This document shows positions 37,353 through 49,842 of a stretch of 64,000 nucleotides of DNA, in pieces. The position numbers were made by a program, and so were the translations under genes. Below the pieces are notes generated by a model. That model did no database searches. It was not told where the DNA came from and saw only the letters and a list, made by a program, of their open reading frames with translations. The DNA is from Aquila chrysaetos chrysaetos (lineage: Eukaryota > Chordata > Aves > Accipitriformes > Accipitridae). The stretch spans positions 7,659,001 through 7,723,000 of the forward strand of contig NC_044014.1 of NCBI RefSeq assembly GCF_900496995.4. Direction: 5' to 3'. How positions within the stretch are numbered: position 1 is the first letter of the stretch; every line of letters starts with the position of its first letter.

Positions 37353-40300
37353 CAGTCATTATTTTATTCTCATTATCAAATCAAAGAAATAACGCTCCTT
37401 CGAAGCTACACATGCCGTTGCAAGTAGCAAAGTGCTTGTGATACCCATGGCCCTTTCCCTGCTCTTAGCTAGCCACTAACTCACTTAATTTTGTGTAGTT
37501 TAGCACATTACAAGATTGTTCAAGAGTGCCATAAATGATGTCAGGCACCATCAGAAACCACTTCAGAAAATCATTGCCTGTAGCCAGATCAAAAGGTGAA
37601 CACCTGGAAACTTGCAGTTCTGGGAAAGCAGAATAAATCTTTTTTTTTTTTTTTTTTTTCCTTTCTCTTCCTCTTGGAGATTTGTTTCTTTTTGCCTTAA
37701 AGAATTTGAAAGGTTTATTTACAGCTTTTCAAATGACCCCTAATCTATTTAGAAAAACATAGCATGGCAAATTCATCTCGGGTGTAACTCCATTTGTTGA
37801 CTTAAGCAGACTTGTGCCAGAAGGGAGCCTAGCCCAGGAGTTTCTCTGCAGAGAAAAACAAAGCATTTGAATACAACACTTAATTGGCTTGTTGAGTCCC
37901 ATCACAGACTGTCCTGGAATATATTTATTAAAGGTAATTCTTTTATTTTGGTAAGATTGTATCAGTAACTGAAACTCATGGTATTAGCTTTAAACCTTGT
38001 CTTGTTCCCCAGGCTTCACTGCTTGAGACTGATAATATTCACAGCACCTGACAACATTTAAAGAGACATTGTATTATGTAGTTTAGTGAAATCTAAGACT
38101 ATAAATAACTGGGAAAGTTGCTTATTCTGTCAGATATCAGCAATATAATTAATTAAACAATCCATCAGGTTCAACTTGTGGGAAGTAATATAAAAAAGTT
38201 TTTTATTGTGGTACTGCAGAATTTAGAGATGTGCTGGGAGCGTGTTGCAAAGACACACAGAGTCCATAAGGAATACTAAAATTATGTCTGCTATAGATAG
38301 TTTAATCAAAAGATAATTGGTTTGTTTAAGCTTTCAAATTGCTGGCATTCTTGTCTTAGTCAGGTATATATTGATTCATTGAGTCCCAAACTGTGAATAC
38401 TTTTATGAACACATAAACCCCAGAAAAAGAGTCTGGGGCACAAACAGTCCCATCAAAATTGGTCGCTGCCACTTTTCATGTGATACTGCCCTAAATGTAG
38501 AGCATGAATCTGGCTGTTGGAGCCCTCTCCGTATGTTGTATGTGGAGCAGGGGCACGGGGGGAGAGTGGAAGGACTTTGAGGGAAAGGACTGGCAAAAAG
38601 GATAAGGAAAAGAGACAAAGCAGAAAGCAAGGAGAAAATTAGGAAGGGGGAAAGACAGATATTTTGAAAAGCAGAAATAAGCAAATGAGATTGGGAGGTA
38701 AGGATGGAGCCAAAGCATCAATGGACAACAAACCCTTTTCCCTGCATGGCTGCTGAGTGGCTATACCAGTTTATAGTATGAATTCTCCCAGTCTTGTGCC
38801 AAGAAGCAAGTCTTAATTAACAAACCAGTGATGAAGTCAATAGAAAACTGCCGAATAACTTGTGTACCTTTTGGAAGAATTGGTTGCTTTGCTTTCATGT
38901 GGATGCTAACAATGTTGTGACTGCGTTAGGGTAAACTGGGTTTTGGTTTTCTCAAGTACAAAAAATTCTGTACAATCTTAATTATTTTACTATGAATGAC
39001 CTCACTTTAAAGAGTAGCATTTTGTGTAGATTTGTAGAAGATTTCCATCCCTTTTTCTCTGACTTTAATATACCAGTGTGAGCGTTGGGCTTACTGTACT
39101 ATTCTGGCCTTTCACCATGGCTTTAGCCATATAGTTTAACAATTTATAGGAAAATCCTGAGGCCACAGAACATATGCAAATGCATATCAAGCTGAACCGA
39201 TGGACCCAGCAGTAAGAGGGATATTTGTTTCAAAAATGAAAATTACCTTCCATGTGCAAGCAAACTGATTTGCAGAAAAAGAACTAATAAAACAGAGTCT
39301 TTTAATGAGATCCAAACAATCTTTTTTTACAAACCAACTTCTTGCTGAAGAAGCTGGCTGGGTGTATGCACACGCATTGCTGCTAAAACCAATTGATTTA
39401 TTACATATGCTAATAACACATATGTATTATTAGCAAATACATATGCTAATAATTCAGTCAGAACAAAAATATTAAAGAAAAAAAAAGTAGTATTCTGTAG
39501 AAGGCTTGTTTCATATATCCAATAAATTTTTGAATTTATACACTGTGAGAGAGAAAAAGAACACTTTTTCTCATATGAAACAACAGCAGGTAATTTAAAA
39601 GCAACAAATATCAACAGTATCAAACCCTAAAAATTTTTTTTTGAGATAAAGTAAATGAAATGCCCAAATTACTTCTGTATATATATCTGACCCAGCATCA
39701 CTGGGATTTTAAAATTGACTTCATGAGAGGAAGATCAAGCTCTGTAGCAACAATGATATTAGAGACTCTATTTTGATCTGGAATTACAAAGTCCGAAAAA
39801 TTTTGGTTTTGCTCTGGTGAGCTCTCCCGTATGAAGCACACTTACAATCCTTTCAGTGGTTCCAGGTTACAAACGACAAACCTAATCTGAAGAGAAACAT
39901 TTATATGTTTGATGTTAACTGTAATAACAGCTTTATTCAGTTAGACCTCTTAAACCTTTTAATAAAGCAGATACTTGACACATAGTTTTTATTTTATTTT
40001 TATAATAGATGTATCCCCCAAAAGTTTGAAGTGATACTCAGAATATAGAGTAATATTTCTCAGTATTTGCCATATAGTTTGTATGTATCACTATTGCATA
40101 ATAAATAGATGTTTTAAATATTTGTTCATAGAGGTCTTTCCTTGAACTTAGGCATAAGTTATCTAAACAGTTGAAAAAAGATTTATAGTTATGAAGAGGC
40201 CTATATGTCAAGCAAAGTTTTATGATATGTTCCATAATAAATTAGCAATAAATGGATACAGGTGACTGTGGAATTTATGGCCTTTAATGTTTTAATGCTT

Positions 40301-40542
40301 CACTAAAGAAAAACCTATTATTAAGGTCCTAAAGGGTAATACAGGAATACCATCTACAAATTGTCAAATTAAATAGTTGTTGCCAGGTATTTGAACAGCA
40401 GAACATTTTGGCTTGACCAGCAGCAGGGGTAGACAGCAAAAAAAGCAACAGAAAACCAGACCATTTCAGAAGTACAAATGATAATTTCACCCTGCAAACC
40501 CTACTCAAGCGTGTCACCTCTGCTCCCATCGTACTGAAAACA
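37353..40542. other. Intergenic AT-rich sequence
   Basis: No gene. A 20-base T run lies at 37640-37659. A repeat-free ATTA-rich stretch at 37870-38170 may be regulatory. A purine-rich stretch lies at 38560-38700. Two 15-base direct repeats (39402-39416 and 39438-39452) flank an inverted partial copy. Confidence 0.6.
39402..39452. repeat. Direct repeat pair with inverted partial copy
   Basis: TACATATGCTAATAA occurs twice, with TTATTAGCA (reverse complement of its 3' part) in between. The stretch could fold into alternative hairpins. It is AT-rich and may be simple sequence drift. Confidence 0.7.
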
Positions 40543-40660
40543 ACGGGCCTGATCCTTAACCATCCCTCATGTGAAAAATCTGTAATTACGCAGGTAATCT
40601 AAGTCTACTTGTAGGGCTCTGAATTACTCATACAGGTAAAGGCTGCAGGACTCATCCCAG
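40543..40660. repeat. Near-palindromic amniote repeat (well-preserved copy)
   Basis: GGGCCTGATCCTTAACCATC at the left, CTCATGTGAAAAATCTG and TGAATTACTCATACAGG inside, and AAAGGCTGCAGGACTCATCC at the right match the family with ends GGGCCTGATCCTGCA and TGCAGGATCAGGCCC and inner CTCACGTGAGTAA words. Inverted ends and a symmetric interior suggest an ancient MITE-like element. Confidence 0.8.
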
Positions 40661-43600
40661 TTTAGCTGATGGCTAAAAGCCAGTGAGTGAAGCACCGTGC
40701 CCCGCTTTGCTTGCTGGAGACCTTTTCAAATGTTTCTATGCACGTCAAAACTGTTGCTTGAATCCAAGAAATAACACACTGTGGGAAAGAAATGGATTTT
40801 ACTGTCCTAACGCTGTGACCTCAGGTAACACTGGAAATTGCCCTAAACCAGATTTGGACAAATGCCGAAACTAGATGATGCACCTACTGCAGATGCCCGC
40901 AAACTCTTTCTGCTTACACCTCTTGAGTGGTTAAACCCCATCAAAAGACAAAAATATCGATAAAGCTGATGAGAATCTGACCAGAAGAGAAACCAAACCT
41001 TTGGATCAAAACAGGGATGGTATTTGGTGGGGTAAAGGGAGAGAGATTTATCTTTGAAGGGAGATCAGACCTGGCAGTAAGGAATTAAGATCCCAAAGCT
41101 GCTTGGCAGCGCCTGCCCGCTCATGGGAAAGAGCCCTCCCAGAGATATAACACAGACCCAACCCAGCACTCACGAAAAGACTGGGTCAAAATTGCTTTTT
41201 AAGATTAGGCATACCCAAGCCATTAGCACAATGTCTGCACGTTAACACATCAGCACAAAGATAGGGCAAGGGGGAGGGGGAAAGAGTTATGCAAAAGTGC
41301 TCTGCGACTGCCACTGGGGCAGTTCATCTCTAAAAGGAAACACATGTTATCCAACCCTACACCTAATAGGGTTGGACAGTAATTAAAAAATATCTTTTAT
41401 TTGGAGAGCTGGGTCTTGAAACTACCAACTCGCACCATTAATCTTTTTGATCTACTGCAAAGACCTGCAGCAAGGGTCAGCGAGCAGGATCTCTGCCATT
41501 TGTAGAGGGACGAGCACACTGACAGGACAGGGAACTGTAAAACACAACATATAGTCATGACATACAGTTATCGATTAACAGTGGTTGGGAAAGGCATCGT
41601 ACGGTAACCATGACCTGATCACATCACCATCTGCTCTCATATCACAGGGCTGCCTTTGGTAAATCACCTCGAAAACTGCCAGCAGCTCCTCAGAAACAAA
41701 ATTTAGGCGAGGCAATTGCACGGGGAAAATATTTGGATTGGATGGGAAGCAGGAAGAGGGCTCAGGGAAAGGTCTCATTGCCCTCAGGCTGCCTTGTTCT
41801 GCTCACCAGAGATGGCAGAGCAAAACCTACTGCTAGGCTGGAAATCTTGAGATTTGCTCAAGACATTTACACTCCCACATGTGAATGTGTAAAATGGGTT
41901 GGCTGAGCTTCAAGCTACACCACGTTAACTGTGCCGTAACAGTTGAAGCAGCGAACCCAGCTCGTCTGTCCCGTGCTACCCGCTTTCCTCCCAGCATTAA
42001 CACGGGGCTGCTCCACCAAATGGTTACGTCGGTCCGATTTGCCCCAGCTGGGGGACCCTTCTGGTCTAAAGCACCTTGACATCCTCCACCGGTAAAACTA
42101 AATCCGCAGAGGGACTACTACCCATATAACCAGGCAGAGCTTGTGATCAGGGGAAAATCTATCCATAACCAGAACAGTCACCAAAAAAACCAGTTTCCTA
42201 GCACAGCTTGGAGGGCAGTGTTTTAGCCAGTCTCTAATGCTATCTTGCTGTCTCGGAAGATGTGTCAGTTTAGGCCCTGTTGTCATTCAATTAATCTCCA
42301 GCGTGGCTTCAGTAAAGAGAGAAGCTCTCCACTCCAGATAGCCAGGATGATCATTAATTAACCCATTAGTCCTGCTCACTTCACCATTCCTATCCTTTCT
42401 GTGCTTTACTGTCATGACACCACTAGATGTTTCTCCTTATTTTGAAGGGGCTAAGAATCTCTCTTTGGTTTTGTTTTAGATTTTGGGGTGTTTTTAAAAA
42501 GAATTTGATGAACACCTGTGATTTCATCTGGAAGTTGTTTTTATTCTCATGCTGTGAAGAGCTAACTTCCAGATCACCCTCCTGTCCATGTGTCTATCAG
42601 ATGTGTTCGTGCTGTGCTGGTTTGGGTAGGGTTGGGGGGGGTTCACTACGAACTATGAGCTTATCTGACCCGTAGCAATGACTGCCGCAGGTGAGTTGTA
42701 AAGCTATCTGCTGTTCAGATAAAACTCAGATGCTATGCTACAGGTACGACCTCTGCTCCCAAGAGCCTTCTCCTGTGCTCTGTGCAGAGGGCCACCAGCT
42801 TTTGCTCCCCAGGGAAGGCTCCTTTGCCTCCAGGGAGCCTTATCGGCTACAGCAGAGTCAAATATTATGGAAACTCTAAATAATCGCTATGTTTCCTTGT
42901 GCTTTTATTTGTTATTCATCACTTGCCCTACAATTCTGTATCACTGTAAAAGATAGATTATCAAATAAAGATCCCGTGATTATTTCTTTGAATTCTTTCT
43001 CCCCCAGGACAGAGCAAACCGAGATGATTGTGTGAGCAATGGATTAGTTTAGCTTGAGCAAGTGTTCCCAGATCTGGCTCTAGGGTATAATAACACCTTT
43101 CTGTTGTCTCCAAAGTACCTCCACTCAGGAAATATGGGGGGAAAGACACCCTCAGATACATTTTCTTTTTCTCCTTAGACAATAGAAGTTAGCAGACTTA
43201 GAGCTAATCATGATCCCTCTTAGGTTAATAGTGTTTTTATGGCTGACTTCAGCAGCTATGATGAAGAGCCCACATACTGAAATACTCTGGAAAGGTCAGT
43301 TCACAAGAACACTCGACTTCAGGGGACAGGGCAAGTAAAACAACTCTGATGTAAAGACAGTTGATATCTTCTTCTAAATAAAAAGTTACAAAAAATTAGG
43401 ACCAATTTGCTGGTTCAAGCCCAGTTTTATTTAATTTACATATTTAGCTAGCATACTTGTGCAAACAAGATAAAAAAATGCACTACTACTTTACCGCAGG
43501 TAAGGTTCTTCATTATAACCACAGACTTCTAAAATACGGTTTTCAGGCTATTCTGCCTTTATATACTATTCCACCATTATAAATCTTTAAACATATTATA

Positions 43601-44503
43601 TAGCTATGTTTCCTGAGATTTCCAATGTATGGATATTTTAATGGCACCTGCAGTAGTGTTTAAATGAGTATAAAGAAATAAAATTTATGGATTTCAGATG
43701 CTTGTGAGTTTAAAAGCAGACTGAAAAATACAAAAATGAGGAAGTGATGAAGTATAATGAACTACAATTGCTTTGCATTTGGGATTTTCAAACATCTTTA
43801 AACCATTGGAATCTCTTCTTGCATTCAGATGTATTTCGATGAGCTTTAAAGATTCTTTCTTCCTATAGATGCTGTGCATGGGGAATGGGTGTGAACCAAA
43901 GCCTTACTCTGAACGCTCCTGTTCCAGCCCGTGGCTCTGCACCACAACCTGAACTTTGCAGCTAAGGTCCCTCCCTGTTACATCCAGGATTGCCAATTCT
44001 TGTAACACTTTGTGTAAGGTGCCGTCTCGAGTACTAAAATTGTATCAGTGACCTCTGAGGGCTACAACTGGGAAGAAGGGATGCTGAACTTCAGCTGCAG
44101 CCTCCAGACTGGTGCTTGGAGACTGGACTGCAGGGACAGCTGGTGTTCCCAGTGACTACCTGTGGAAACTGCAGTACCGCTAGTCATGCCCTGCAAAATA
44201 TGATTGCTCTTCTGCCTGAGCAGTGTGTACTGAGCTAAAAAACAGTACACGCTGAGATGAGTAAAGATACAGGAGGTATGTGGCCTTCACGTCCAGGCTG
44301 CTGGAACCACTGTCAGAGAATAACTGGGACAGAAGGGAAAGAGGAGCAAAGTCTGCCTTTAGACACAAAGGTGAAGTGAGCTGGATGCAAGCAGGAGGTC
44401 TTCTCCTGTCAGGAGAAGAAATGGAGCAGGTGATTGAAGGAGTACAAGGCGGAGCCATGTCCAAGTAAAGATGAACAAATTAAGATGGGGATTTTTCTTC
44501 TAG
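40661..44503. other. Intergenic sequence
   Basis: No gene is supported. A 10-bp perfect inverted repeat with a 7-base loop (TCCAACCCTA...TAGGGTTGGA) lies at 41350-41376. The 43400-43700 part is very AT-rich. Confidence 0.55.
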
Positions 44504-44674
44504 GAAAAAAAACAGGACTACACAAAATCAGAAGTGGTGAGAAGAGGTTAAGCCTACCAGAAGGAAGGAGTCGCTGTTTGCAAGATGAGGAGGAAGATGC
44601 TGAGATACAGCAGCGTTTGAAAGAGTTGCTGTACACGTATCATACTGATGAAAAAGTCACAAAAGAAAAAAGAG
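44504..44674 (+). other. Candidate exon of unknown transcript
   Basis: A pyrimidine tract and acceptor, TTTTTCTTCTAG, end at 44503, and a donor, GAG|GTATGT, begins at 44675. Together they bound 171 bases, a multiple of three, inside an open frame that runs from ATG 44434 to 44853 (139 codons). The peptide contains an acidic/helical stretch, LQDEEEDAEIQQRLKELLYT. The region is purine-rich on this strand, which favours chance open frames with Lys/Glu content, and I recognise no family. Confidence 0.25.
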
Positions 44675-47600
44675 GTATGTCAGTTCATATGATTTTAGAC
44701 ATTTCAGGAGTTACTGTAGAGTCTACACAGGGAAAAAAAAGGCCAATGGTGTTGGAAAAAGGAAAAATAAAACAGGACAGAGAAGTGAATGAGCCAGCCT
44801 CAAGAACTATGATGCTGGTGATACTTTCCACATGCTCAGTAGGGGCTTCCTAAAAAGTAGAGTGTCTTCTGATGCTGAAAGAAAAACAGATAAGAAAAGC
44901 ACCAGTAGCTACAACTGTATCTCCATAAAACTTAAAGGTACACTTGCACATACAGCTTCACTATGAAGCAATGGTCTAAAAGGTCTGGGTTACTGTGTGA
45001 CTTCCTAGGTTAATTTATTTATAGTCTATTTTTTCATGTTAAATATTTCCAAGTTAGTGATAATGGAGCATGATGCTTTTTTTTCTTCTCCTCTCCTGAA
45101 GGTATGCAGCAAGCTGAGTTTTGTATCCAAATATATGTGTCTCATTTGATATTGGTTTAATGACTACTTTCCCAAATACAATAATGCCTAGCCTCAACAG
45201 CATTTCTACTGTAATTTATATAACAGCCAAGTGCAGGGCCATTTCTCCTTTTTCTCTTTGTCTGACAATATCTCCTCATCTTTTTTTTTTCTTGTTTATT
45301 TCAACTCAAGAGTGACTGGGGACGGGGGGGGGGAAGTGAAAGTTATGCTAATGAAATTCTGTGTTTCCCTTTTAAAGATACAAGCATAATCTTTTCCTAC
45401 CATGCCTATTGCAAATTCAAGCATGCAGGATCAAAATTCAAAATTATTCTCACTCTCAAACAAATACATAAAAATCTCTAGAACACAAATTTAAACCACA
45501 GCAGAGAATACCACACCTTGAAATCAACAGACGAGTTCAAATATAAACCTGAAATCCCACCACTAAAGACACTGCGTGGTGAATCTAGCCCAAGACTTTG
45601 TCTGTAGATGCACTTTATCAAACAACCCCACCTGGGACTGGGAGAATGAAGCCATAGCAGAGACCTCTCCAGAGTCACCTCTCCAGGAACTAAACTGACT
45701 GCAACTTGTCTGGAGTTGGATGTCTGGTTCTGGTTTTATTTCTACAAGGCTGAAGTTAAACTGTATATTCTTGCCCTCTGTCATTTGACAGAAGAATGTA
45801 CTCAGACCCCTAACATTTGCACTGCCTGTCTTGCTGCCACGGTTAAGAGAACCTACTGCCTTGTAAAAATGTAACTACACGTGTTTCATAAAAATCAATA
45901 TAAAAATAACAACACTAGGGTACTTCTTGCTGGAACAATTGAATTCTGAAACAAGCATCTCTGGTTCTTCCTCCTGCAAATGGATCAAATTACATTTCAC
46001 TAGGTAATAAAGTGTGGTACAATAGCCTGCCCAATCTGTTTTCATCTTGTCTTGTACAAAGTCTCAGATATACTTACTCATTATTCAACCTAATGGGCCT
46101 GCATTTGGCATATATTGAATGTTAGCGCTCTCCTTGGAAGTTGCAGAGGTTAACTGCTCCTAACAGTCTCTTTCCTTCCTTTCTGGGCATGTTTTCACCA
46201 TGAATAATAGGAAAAACAGAACGGAATGTCATAATACCCTAGAATGAAGGTGCCGGTACAAACCACAGAGATGAAGTAATGGTAGCAAATGTTTGTCCTA
46301 ATCCCTGATCATCCCAATGGAACCTAGCCCATACCTGGAAATATTTTAAAATGTATCGGGGAAGGAATCTGCTCCTGCCAAAATGCTTGCAGAATTGAAG
46401 GCCCACATTGTTAAGCATTATTATCATTCTTTATTCACTTTATTGGTAGTGTTTGCGTGATTGTGGCTACGCATGAGAAGAAAAAATGCTGTCAGAAGCT
46501 GAACTGGAGATGTTACACCCTTCATTCAACTATCATTTCAGAGGAGGAAAGAAATATTTCTAAATACAAATGACCTTATTTAACTATGAGCTAAATCATG
46601 GTAATTGTAGTCCTGGAAGTGGTCCTGCTGCAGCAAGTTAGAAGTAAAATTACTTTTGAAAACAGAAGCTTGAAAAATATTTGTATATAATTCCTAGGGT
46701 CTATAGCAAGGAATTACACAAACTGCTAATCACGCACAAAAAATGAAAAAACTGTTGATACAGCTGAAATTTTTTCTTTGCTCTTGTTTTGTGCTATAAT
46801 ATTTTTCTAGTCCCTGCACTCAAAGTAGATACATCACATTTTGATGTAGTTAGGCTCTTTTCAAGGTGTGAAATTGGTAAGTACCAACACCAAAGGAAAA
46901 AAATTCTTTTAATACTGCACTGTGCCACTTGAAGCAGTATTACCCTTTGGCTTCAAGCCAACAAACTCCAGTGAGAACTATTTTATAGCACATGACTATA
47001 ATAAAAGATATTTAAACATGGCCTAACAATGGATTAAACTAGTAAGACATAGTTTCTGTTAGATCCCAAGGATGAATATCAAAAATAGAGGCAATAGTTT
47101 TGAAACAACAGCCAGCAGTGAAAAGTTTATTTCTAATATAAACCAGACAGTCCTCAAAATAATTTGTGGTTTATTTAATTCTTACCGTTCATCTTGTGTT
47201 CTTTTGAGTAAGCTAAAGTAAGACACCCGCCTAAAAACACCAGCTGGTTTAGATTTTGATTCTGGATCTCTAGTGAGCTGAAAAACTGTAATCTGCATCT
47301 GCAAGGGTGGGGAGTCATTTCTGTAAACAGGGAAAATAAGGATTTGCTGGGGGCGGGGAGGGCAGCTTATGAGAAGGTGAATTTTGGGAGAAGAGAGAAA
47401 AACCAACCTCGCTAATATATTATAATAAATTACTGTTTTGTCATTATCTGGTTATGTTTGCACAAACATCAATTGCATGTGAGCCCTGAAAAAGAATGTC
47501 TCATTGCCTTTAATATGCACTGCAGTGTGCACCCATACAAAATCATTACTGTAACAAAACCAGCTGCGTGTAATAGAAAGCAAATGATTTGCAATGTTAC

Positions 47601-47934
47601 TATAAGAAACTACTTTATTTCATATTATCATAAAAAGCACAGCACTGAAAATTTGCATGACAAACACAAGAATCCAGGAAATTCCAAATCTAATTCATTT
47701 TTAGGTTTTAATAGGTATTAACTTACGGAGGTGAATTGTTAAGAACATTTCTTGAAGAATATTTCCAGAGAGTTTAGCTGCAATATTGGAACTCGTATTT
47801 AGTGAAATGTGAACTAGTCCAGTAGATGAAGAAAATGCATAAGCCTTAAACAGCGGATTCACTGCTGGACCTAAAAAAGCATATTTATTTTTATCACCAC
47901 GCTATGGCTGAAGGTTTGGGTCTATCAAGGACCT
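44675..47934. other. Intergenic AT-rich sequence
   Basis: No gene or clear repeat. A G run lies at about 45323-45332. Confidence 0.6.
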
Positions 47935-47990
47935 CTCTCTTAAGTCATTGGGACTTCACTCCTCTGAACAAAGACTGCTGGATCAGATGC
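47935..47990. repeat. Near-palindromic amniote repeat fragment
   Basis: AAGTCATTGGGACTTCACTC followed by TGAACAAAGACTGCTGGATC AGATGC is the right half of the family whose end reads GTCAATGGGACTACTCAC...AAAGGCTGCAGGATCAGGCCC. Confidence 0.65.
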
Positions 47991-49334
47991 TGTTCTTCTT
48001 AAAATTTCAGTTCTGTTATCAACCTGCACAGTTACAGTTCTCAACTATTGTGAAATTATAACAAATAAACATGAGCAGTTTCAAACCCATGTTCTGCCCG
48101 GTCATACGGAGTAGCTGGGTTACTCAACTGATTTAGCAGATTACGAAGGATCAACTCCCAACTCTATCTCACACAAGTCATGAACCAAGTTTCTGTTGTC
48201 TTGTGGAAGGTAAGCCTATTTTATGTAACTATCGAAGGAGATAACAGCTGTTACCAAAAAGGTGGCAGGCATGTAAAACAAAAACTAAAGTCTTGAACAA
48301 ATGAAGCTTTATAAGACCCAGGCAGGACTCAAACAAATGTTCAATGAAAGTCACTTTTATGGCTTTACTTTGGTTTATCGCAAGGCAGTAATAAATGTGT
48401 CTCATTAAAAGCCAGTAAAAGAACACCACCTACACCACCAATTGCTGTAACTGCAGATATAGCAGATCTGGAATAGTTACCTAAAGACCCTCATTTCCTA
48501 GCATTTAATGCTTCCATGTCCATATAAACTAGCCTTCTATGGATTTAAAGACTGTTGGATGCTAAAAGCAGCAGCTGTTGCTGGGAAAACGACACTTTCA
48601 AAGCCCTGTTTCTTTCTCAAGGTGAAGTTAGAGGGAGGTTGAATGAACATGGAGCTCTCCTTGGCTAAAAAAAAATTGCCAGAGGAGAACACGCCAACAG
48701 AAAGACAAGCAATTCCCCTATTCTGGCTAGAGTGTAAGTGTTTTGCCTCAGCTTTATTGCTCAGCGGGTCAAATTCATTCCTGGTGAAATGGCAGTTCCC
48801 ATGGTGAAGCCGCAAGAAAATTCTGAAACCTTCTGGCACCTGTCAAGAAATGGGGATGTGAAAGTGGGGGGAGGAACTGGCATGTAGAAGCTGGGATTAA
48901 GGGTGGGAGCCACCACATAAAAGGTTATTCTTGTTCTAGTTGTTAGAACTTTTTTATTGCATAGAATTTACATACATGCTTATTAAGTGGTTTAAAAAAG
49001 AAGCCTGACAGATATTAAACAGCATGCCACACTCTTTATGCTGCTGCCATACAGATGTGTCCAAAGCATAAACAGACTTACAGTCAGCACTCGGTTGCTC
49101 TATGGGAGAGTATCTCTGCAGTAAATTTCTCCAAACTTTTCAGGACAATTAACTTGAGAATTGGAAACTTTTTTTTCCCCCAGATTTGATCCTTTGCTTG
49201 ATCTCTCACTGCTTTCCAATTATGCAGGGAAAATATATAGCAAGTGTTTTAATACCCTAGATTGAATTTCCTAAACCTAAGCTAGCAGCAGAATTACTGG
49301 GCCAGGGATTCTGGCACAAGAAGTACAGCTGTGT
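47991..49334. other. Intergenic sequence
   Basis: No gene or clear repeat is seen. Confidence 0.55.
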
Positions 49335-49842
49335 GTGAGCTGGTGGGAAAACTACTGGAATATCATGACTAGTCTTGGTGTTCACACTTCAAAGAAGCCA
49401 TGGAAAATTGAAAATAGATCAGAAAAGAATGATTTCAAGAGCTGGAATATCTGCCTTGTAGGGATAGATGTATGCAGCCTAATCTGTTTACTTTATCAAA
49501 AGAAAGGTTAAGAGTCTTGATCATGATATATTAATACCTACATGTGGAGAAGATTTGTAATGGCTCTGTGATTTAGCATATAAAAATTCATCAAGACCTA
49601 GAAGCTGAAAATGGTCAAATTCTGATTATGGATAAAGCAGACAGGATTAGCAGTGAGGTTAATTAGTCATCAGGAAAATTTCTACAAAAGGATTGTGAGT
49701 TCTTCACCCCAGAAGCTTTTCAGTCAAGACTAGATGGCTCTTTGACATAAGGAGACCCGTGAACTGGGCTGGGTGCAGGATTCCCAGGTGAGGCATTCTG
49801 GCCAGGGCAAATTTGTTAATCGTGATGATCCCTATGACCAAG
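49335..49842 (+). repeat. CR1 LINE 3' part (ORF2 C-terminal end plus 3' UTR), decayed
   Basis: About 510 bases match the 3' part of an amniote CR1 element in order. ACTGGAATATCATGACTAGT and GTTCACACTTCAAAGAAGCC correspond to the region coding for the end of the reverse-transcriptase protein (the LEYCVQFW.PHFKKDVEKLE stretch). AAAAGAAAGGTTAAGAG and ATTAATACCTACATGTGGAG follow. Then come GGTTAATTAGTCATCAGG, TTTTCAGTCAAGACTAGATG, and GGGCTGGGTGCAGGATTCCC with CATTCTGGCC, ending at GTGATGATCCCTATGACC. Stops and indels show that it is long dead. The 5' part of the element is absent, as is usual for CR1. Confidence 0.87.
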
